This document shows, piece by piece, positions 5,517 to 7,967 of a DNA stretch of 7,967 nt. Under the pieces are notes generated by a model. It was not told the origin of the DNA and did not search any database. It saw only the letters and a list, made by a program, of their open reading frames with translations. The position numbers were made by a program, and so were the translations under genes. Each line of letters starts with the position of its first letter. Position 1 is the stretch's first letter. The stretch spans positions 1-7,967 of the forward strand of contig JAQVIB010000091.1 of the NCBI GenBank assembly GCA_028695945.1. Direction: 5' to 3'. The stretch is from Lachnospiraceae bacterium. GTDB taxonomy: Bacteria; Bacillota; Clostridia; Lachnospirales; Anaerotignaceae.

Positions 5517-6845
5517 GTGACAGGTGAAGAAATTAAAAGTACATCAAAGCAATACAATTTACAATCATGGAGCAAACAAAAAGGTATTAACCCAATTCCA
5601 GTTGAAAAAGCAGAAGGAATTTATTTTTGGGATTATGATGGCAACAGATATACAGATATGTCATCACAGTTGGTTAACTTAAACGTGGGTTTCGGAAATA
5701 AGGCAATAAATGAAGCAATAAAGGAACAAGTAGATAAATTTTGCTTTATTGGTCCTTCTTATGGTTCGGAATCCAGAGCAACTTTAGCTAAAATGATAAT
5801 TGACCTTATGCCAGATAATATGGGTAAGGTATTTTTTACAAATGCTGGTGCAGAGTCCAATGAAAATGCCATTAAAATTGCTCGTATGTTTACAGGCAAA
5901 TACAAGGTTTTTAGCAGATACCGCAGTTATCATGGTTCTTCATTTGGTGCAGGCAATTTAACAGGCGAGCCAAGACGTTACACATTAGAGCCAGGTATTC
6001 CAGGGTTTGTTAAGTTTTTTGACCCTTACATTTACAGAGAAGCAGTTGATTTTGAATCTGAAGAAGCAGCTACAAAATACTATTTAACAAAGCTGAGAGA
6101 ACAAATTGCTTATGAAGGCTATGACAGCATTGCAGCTATTGTTTTGGAAACAGTAACAGGTTCTAATGGTATAATTATTCCTCCAAAGGGTTATTTGCCA
6201 GGAGTAAGAGAAATATGTGACGAATTCGGCATTATGATGATTTGCGATGAAGTTATGGCTGGATGGGGAAGAACAGGCAAAATGTTCGGTTTCCAGAATT
6301 TTGATGTTAAGCCAGACATTGTTACATTTGCAAAGGGCGTAACTTGCGGATATGTTCCACTTGGTGGTGTAGTTGTAAGTAAGAAAATTGCAGAGCATTT
6401 TGACGACAACTTTTTATCATGCGGTTTAACATACAGCGGACATCCATTAGCATGTGCGGCAGGCGTTGCATGTGTTAACTATTACAAAGAAGCGAATATA
6501 CTTGAAAATGTAAACAAAGTAGGTAAAGTTTTAGGTGAAAAGCTAGAGAAAATGAAGGCATCACACCCATGTGTTGGAGATGTAAGATATATAGGCTTGT
6601 TCTCTGCTGTGGAGCTGGTTAAGGATAAAGCAACAAAAGAACCTTTAGTTCCTTACGGGAAAGACCCTTACGGAATTATGGGCAAAGTAATTGGAAAGTT
6701 AAAAGAGAAGGGATTTATGACGTATTCCCATGAAAATATGGTGTTTATTTGTCCTCCACTTATTATTACAGAGGAACAATTAACAGAAGAGCTTCTTAAG
6801 CTTGATGAAGTACTTACCATTATTGACAATGAGTTTATTGGCTAA
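5517..6845 (+). CDS. Class III PLP-dependent aminotransferase (omega-aminotransferase type)
   Basis: This 442-residue cytoplasmic enzyme moves an amino group, typically from an omega-amino compound, to a 2-oxo acid through pyridoxal phosphate. A GTG start at 5517 is chosen because AAGGAG (5503-5508) lies 8 bases upstream. Extending to the ATG at 5388 would add 43 residues of unrelated sequence covering the promoter. Motifs in order: YFWDYDGNRYTDMSSQLVN (36-54), the phosphate-binding segment FFTNAGAESNENAIKIAR (106-123), SYHGS (137-141), ICDEVMAGWGRTGK (242-255) with D244 for the pyridine nitrogen, and FAKGVTCGYVPLGG with Schiff-base lysine K273. Length and motifs are complete. The SSQLVN segment recalls enzymes annotated as taurine-2-oxoglutarate or related omega-amino acid transaminases, but substrate prediction in this class is unreliable. 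The adjacent PucR-type regulator fits a role in catabolism of a nitrogen compound. Confidence 0.92.
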   Translation: MTGEEIKSTSKQYNLQSWSKQKGINPIPVEKAEGIYFWDYDGNRYTDMSSQLVNLNVGFGNKAINEAIKEQVDKFCFIGPSYGSESRATLAKMIIDLMPDNMGKVFFTNAGAESNENAIKIARMFTGKYKVFSRYRSYHGSSFGAGNLTGEPRRYTLEPGIPGFVKFFDPYIYREAVDFESEEAATKYYLTKLREQIAYEGYDSIAAIVLETVTGSNGIIIPPKGYLPGVREICDEFGIMMICDEVMAGWGRTGKMFGFQNFDVKPDIVTFAKGVTCGYVPLGGVVVSKKIAEHFDDNFLSCGLTYSGHPLACAAGVACVNYYKEANILENVNKVGKVLGEKLEKMKASHPCVGDVRYIGLFSAVELVKDKATKEPLVPYGKDPYGIMGKVIGKLKEKGFMTYSHENMVFICPPLIITEEQLTEELLKLDEVLTIIDNEFIG

Positions 6846-6878
6846 AATTCATCATAAAAATTAACGAAAATAAAATGT

Positions 6879-6928
6879 GGGTATCTTCAAGGTTTACAAG
6901 ACCTATTTGAAGATACCCTATTTTGTTA
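6879..6928 (+). terminator. Intrinsic terminator after the aminotransferase
   Basis: GGGTATCTTCAA (6879-6890) pairs perfectly with TTGAAGATACCC (6907-6918). An inner AGGT/ACCT pairing (6890-6893 with 6901-6904) tightens the loop. The tail (6919-6928) is T-rich but interrupted. The upstream flank is A-rich, so the hairpin might also terminate on the - strand, though no - strand gene is seen here. Confidence 0.83.
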
Positions 6929-7010
6929 TACATCCGCTTAAATAATGTTAGTAATAAATTGGTAGAGATTTAGGAAAAAGCAAAAAAAATGGTTTTAAGT
7001 AAAATATTAA

Positions 7011-7040
7011 TTGAATTAACATACCTATTAATGATATTAT
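7011..7040 (+). promoter_or_regulatory. Probable promoter of the response regulator gene
   Basis: TTGAAT (7011-7016) and TATTAT (7035-7040) are separated by 18 bases, with a TG at 7032-7033 giving an extended -10. Transcription from here would leave a leader of about 86 bases. A 6-base inverted repeat (ACATAC 7019-7024, GTATGT 7045-7050) brackets the -10 and might be an operator, though arms this short can be chance. The rest of the 6929-7132 gap is AT-rich with nothing else I can support. I see no sigma-D (flagellar type) promoter. Confidence 0.5.
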
Positions 7041-7132
7041 AGTAGTATGTAATTATAAAACTATTGAAAACTTGATTAGTTTTTGTTTGAAATTGAAATT
7101 TATCACATATTCTATCAGAAGGCGGTGTTTAT

Positions 7133-7967
7133 ATGAAAAATATAAGAGTAATGTTAGTAGACGATTCTAGTTTTTCAACAGCAGTTTTAAAGAGGATTCT
7201 TGAAAAAATAGGTCTTGAGGTTGTAGGTTCAGCTTTAAATGTAAAAGAGGCTATAGAATTGGCAAAAGAACTGAAACCTGATTTAATTACGATGGATATG
7301 ACGTTGCCTGATGGAGATGGCATAGAGTGTTCCAAAGCAATACTAAAGGATGACAACAGTATTAAAATAATAGCAATTAGCTCTATGATGGATAAAGAAA
7401 TTATAAAAATGGCACAGAGGGCGGGATTGAAAGCATATTTACAAAAACCTGTTGATGAGGATGAGTTAGGTTCAGCAATTGAAAGGCTATTTGCAGGAGA
7501 CGAACTGTATGAAAAATTAATGAAACATTATCCAGAGGTATTTAAGGAGACAATGTATAATCAGCTAAAAAGAACAATTGGTGGAAATGTAGTGCTAGAG
7601 GAAATTGAGGCCGAAAATGTTTATTCTATAAAATCCTTTGGAATTACAGTTGCGGTAGGTATGATTGGCAGACACAGTGGAAGGTTTCTTATAGATATGT
7701 CTGAAGATATGGCTATAGCGATTACAAAGATTGTAACTTTTGGGGAAAGCAGTTCCGTTGAAGATGCGGTAATGTTTTTAAGTGAAACTGCAAATATTAT
7801 ATCTGGAAATGCATGCTCATTATTAAATGGTTTAAATCAGTCACTTGGTCTTCGTGTATCACCGCCATTAGTGTTCCACGGAAAGGATTTGTCAGTAAGC
7901 ATTACAGGAATGGAAAGTAAGTCTTATGCAATAAAAACGGATTTTGGAGAAATATTTATGAATGTAG
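7133..7967 (+). CDS. Response regulator: CheY-like receiver fused to CheC/CheX-type phosphatase domain (right-truncated)
   Basis: The frame is open from the ATG at 7133 to the window edge, giving 278 residues without a stop. GAAGGCGGTG (7118-7127), one base from a consensus site, supports the start. Residues 1-120 form a receiver domain with all key residues: acidic pair D10-D11, phosphoacceptor D55 (MDMTLPDGDG), S83 and K105-P106. After a linker, residues about 125-278 match the CheC/CheX/FliY fold. The phosphatase signature E-x2-N-x22-P is met by E218, N221 and P244 (SETANIISGN...SPP); the D/S usually four residues before the Glu is M214. CheC and CheX dephosphorylate CheY-P in chemotaxis, so this protein joins a phosphorylatable receiver to a probable phosphatase. 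It has no DNA-binding domain in the part seen. Its partner kinase is not in the window. Only a short C-terminal piece is likely missing. Confidence 0.88.
   Translation, partial: MKNIRVMLVDDSSFSTAVLKRILEKIGLEVVGSALNVKEAIELAKELKPDLITMDMTLPDGDGIECSKAILKDDNSIKIIAISSMMDKEIIKMAQRAGLKAYLQKPVDEDELGSAIERLFAGDELYEKLMKHYPEVFKETMYNQLKRTIGGNVVLEEIEAENVYSIKSFGITVAVGMIGRHSGRFLIDMSEDMAIAITKIVTFGESSSVEDAVMFLSETANIISGNACSLLNGLNQSLGLRVSPPLVFHGKDLSVSITGMESKSYAIKTDFGEIFMNV

Noticed and set aside
5220..5575. Two overlapping - strand frames across the regulator-aminotransferase junction
   Set aside because: They are hydrophobic/aromatic-rich translations of AT-rich DNA, lack supporting ribosome sites and cover the helix-turn-helix coding region and promoter on the other strand.
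6084..6409. Two - strand frames inside the aminotransferase
   Set aside because: They lie opposite the catalytic core of a complete enzyme gene and show no family features.
7129..7356. - strand frame opposite the response regulator start
   Set aside because: The + strand carries a full receiver domain with all signature residues; the opposite frame is a shadow.

Overview
The window is AT-rich with compact genes and strong AGGAGG-type ribosome binding sites. Every supported gene lies on the + strand. Codon use, gene families and lipoprotein signals point to a low-GC Gram-positive anaerobe of the Clostridia, most likely Lachnospiraceae. This placement is inferred from style and recalled family resemblance, not from a marker gene.

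Layout. (1) Positions 2-688 hold the C-terminal part of an iron-dependent alcohol dehydrogenase, cut by the left edge and closed by a strong hairpin terminator (747-801). (2) Positions about 857-4079 form a metal-uptake operon: substrate-binding lipoprotein, ABC ATPase, membrane permease, and a small lipoprotein of unknown function with a Cys-Cys motif. The genes are tightly packed (12-base gap, 8-base overlap, 1-base gap). Their promoter (TTGACT-17-TACCAT, extended -10) is flanked by two 7-1-7 inverted repeats of the kind bound by Fur-family regulators, which suggests Zur-like zinc repression. (3) Positions 4180-5340 encode a PucR-family transcription factor. It is followed by an inverted repeat placed just upstream of a near-consensus promoter and by a class III (PLP) aminotransferase (5517-6845), so a local regulator-target pair is plausible. 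A hairpin terminator at about 6879-6928 closes this unit. (4) From 7133 to the right edge runs a response regulator whose CheY-like receiver domain is fused to a CheC/CheX-type phosphatase domain. It is still open when the window ends.

How the genes work together. The operon encodes a complete binding-protein/ATPase/permease importer for a divalent metal, most likely zinc. The binding protein departs from the textbook metal site: its loop is acidic rather than His-rich, and both canonical C-lobe ligands appear replaced. The fourth gene, an OB-fold-like lipoprotein with conserved-looking Cys/His, is the best candidate in the window for an undescribed component. The other units (alcohol dehydrogenase, aminotransferase with its regulator, signalling protein) look independent of the metal operon.

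I see no tRNA, rRNA, CRISPR array, insertion sequence or phage feature. No gene-free stretch exceeds 300 bases; the two longest (689-951 and 6846-7132) carry terminators and promoters.
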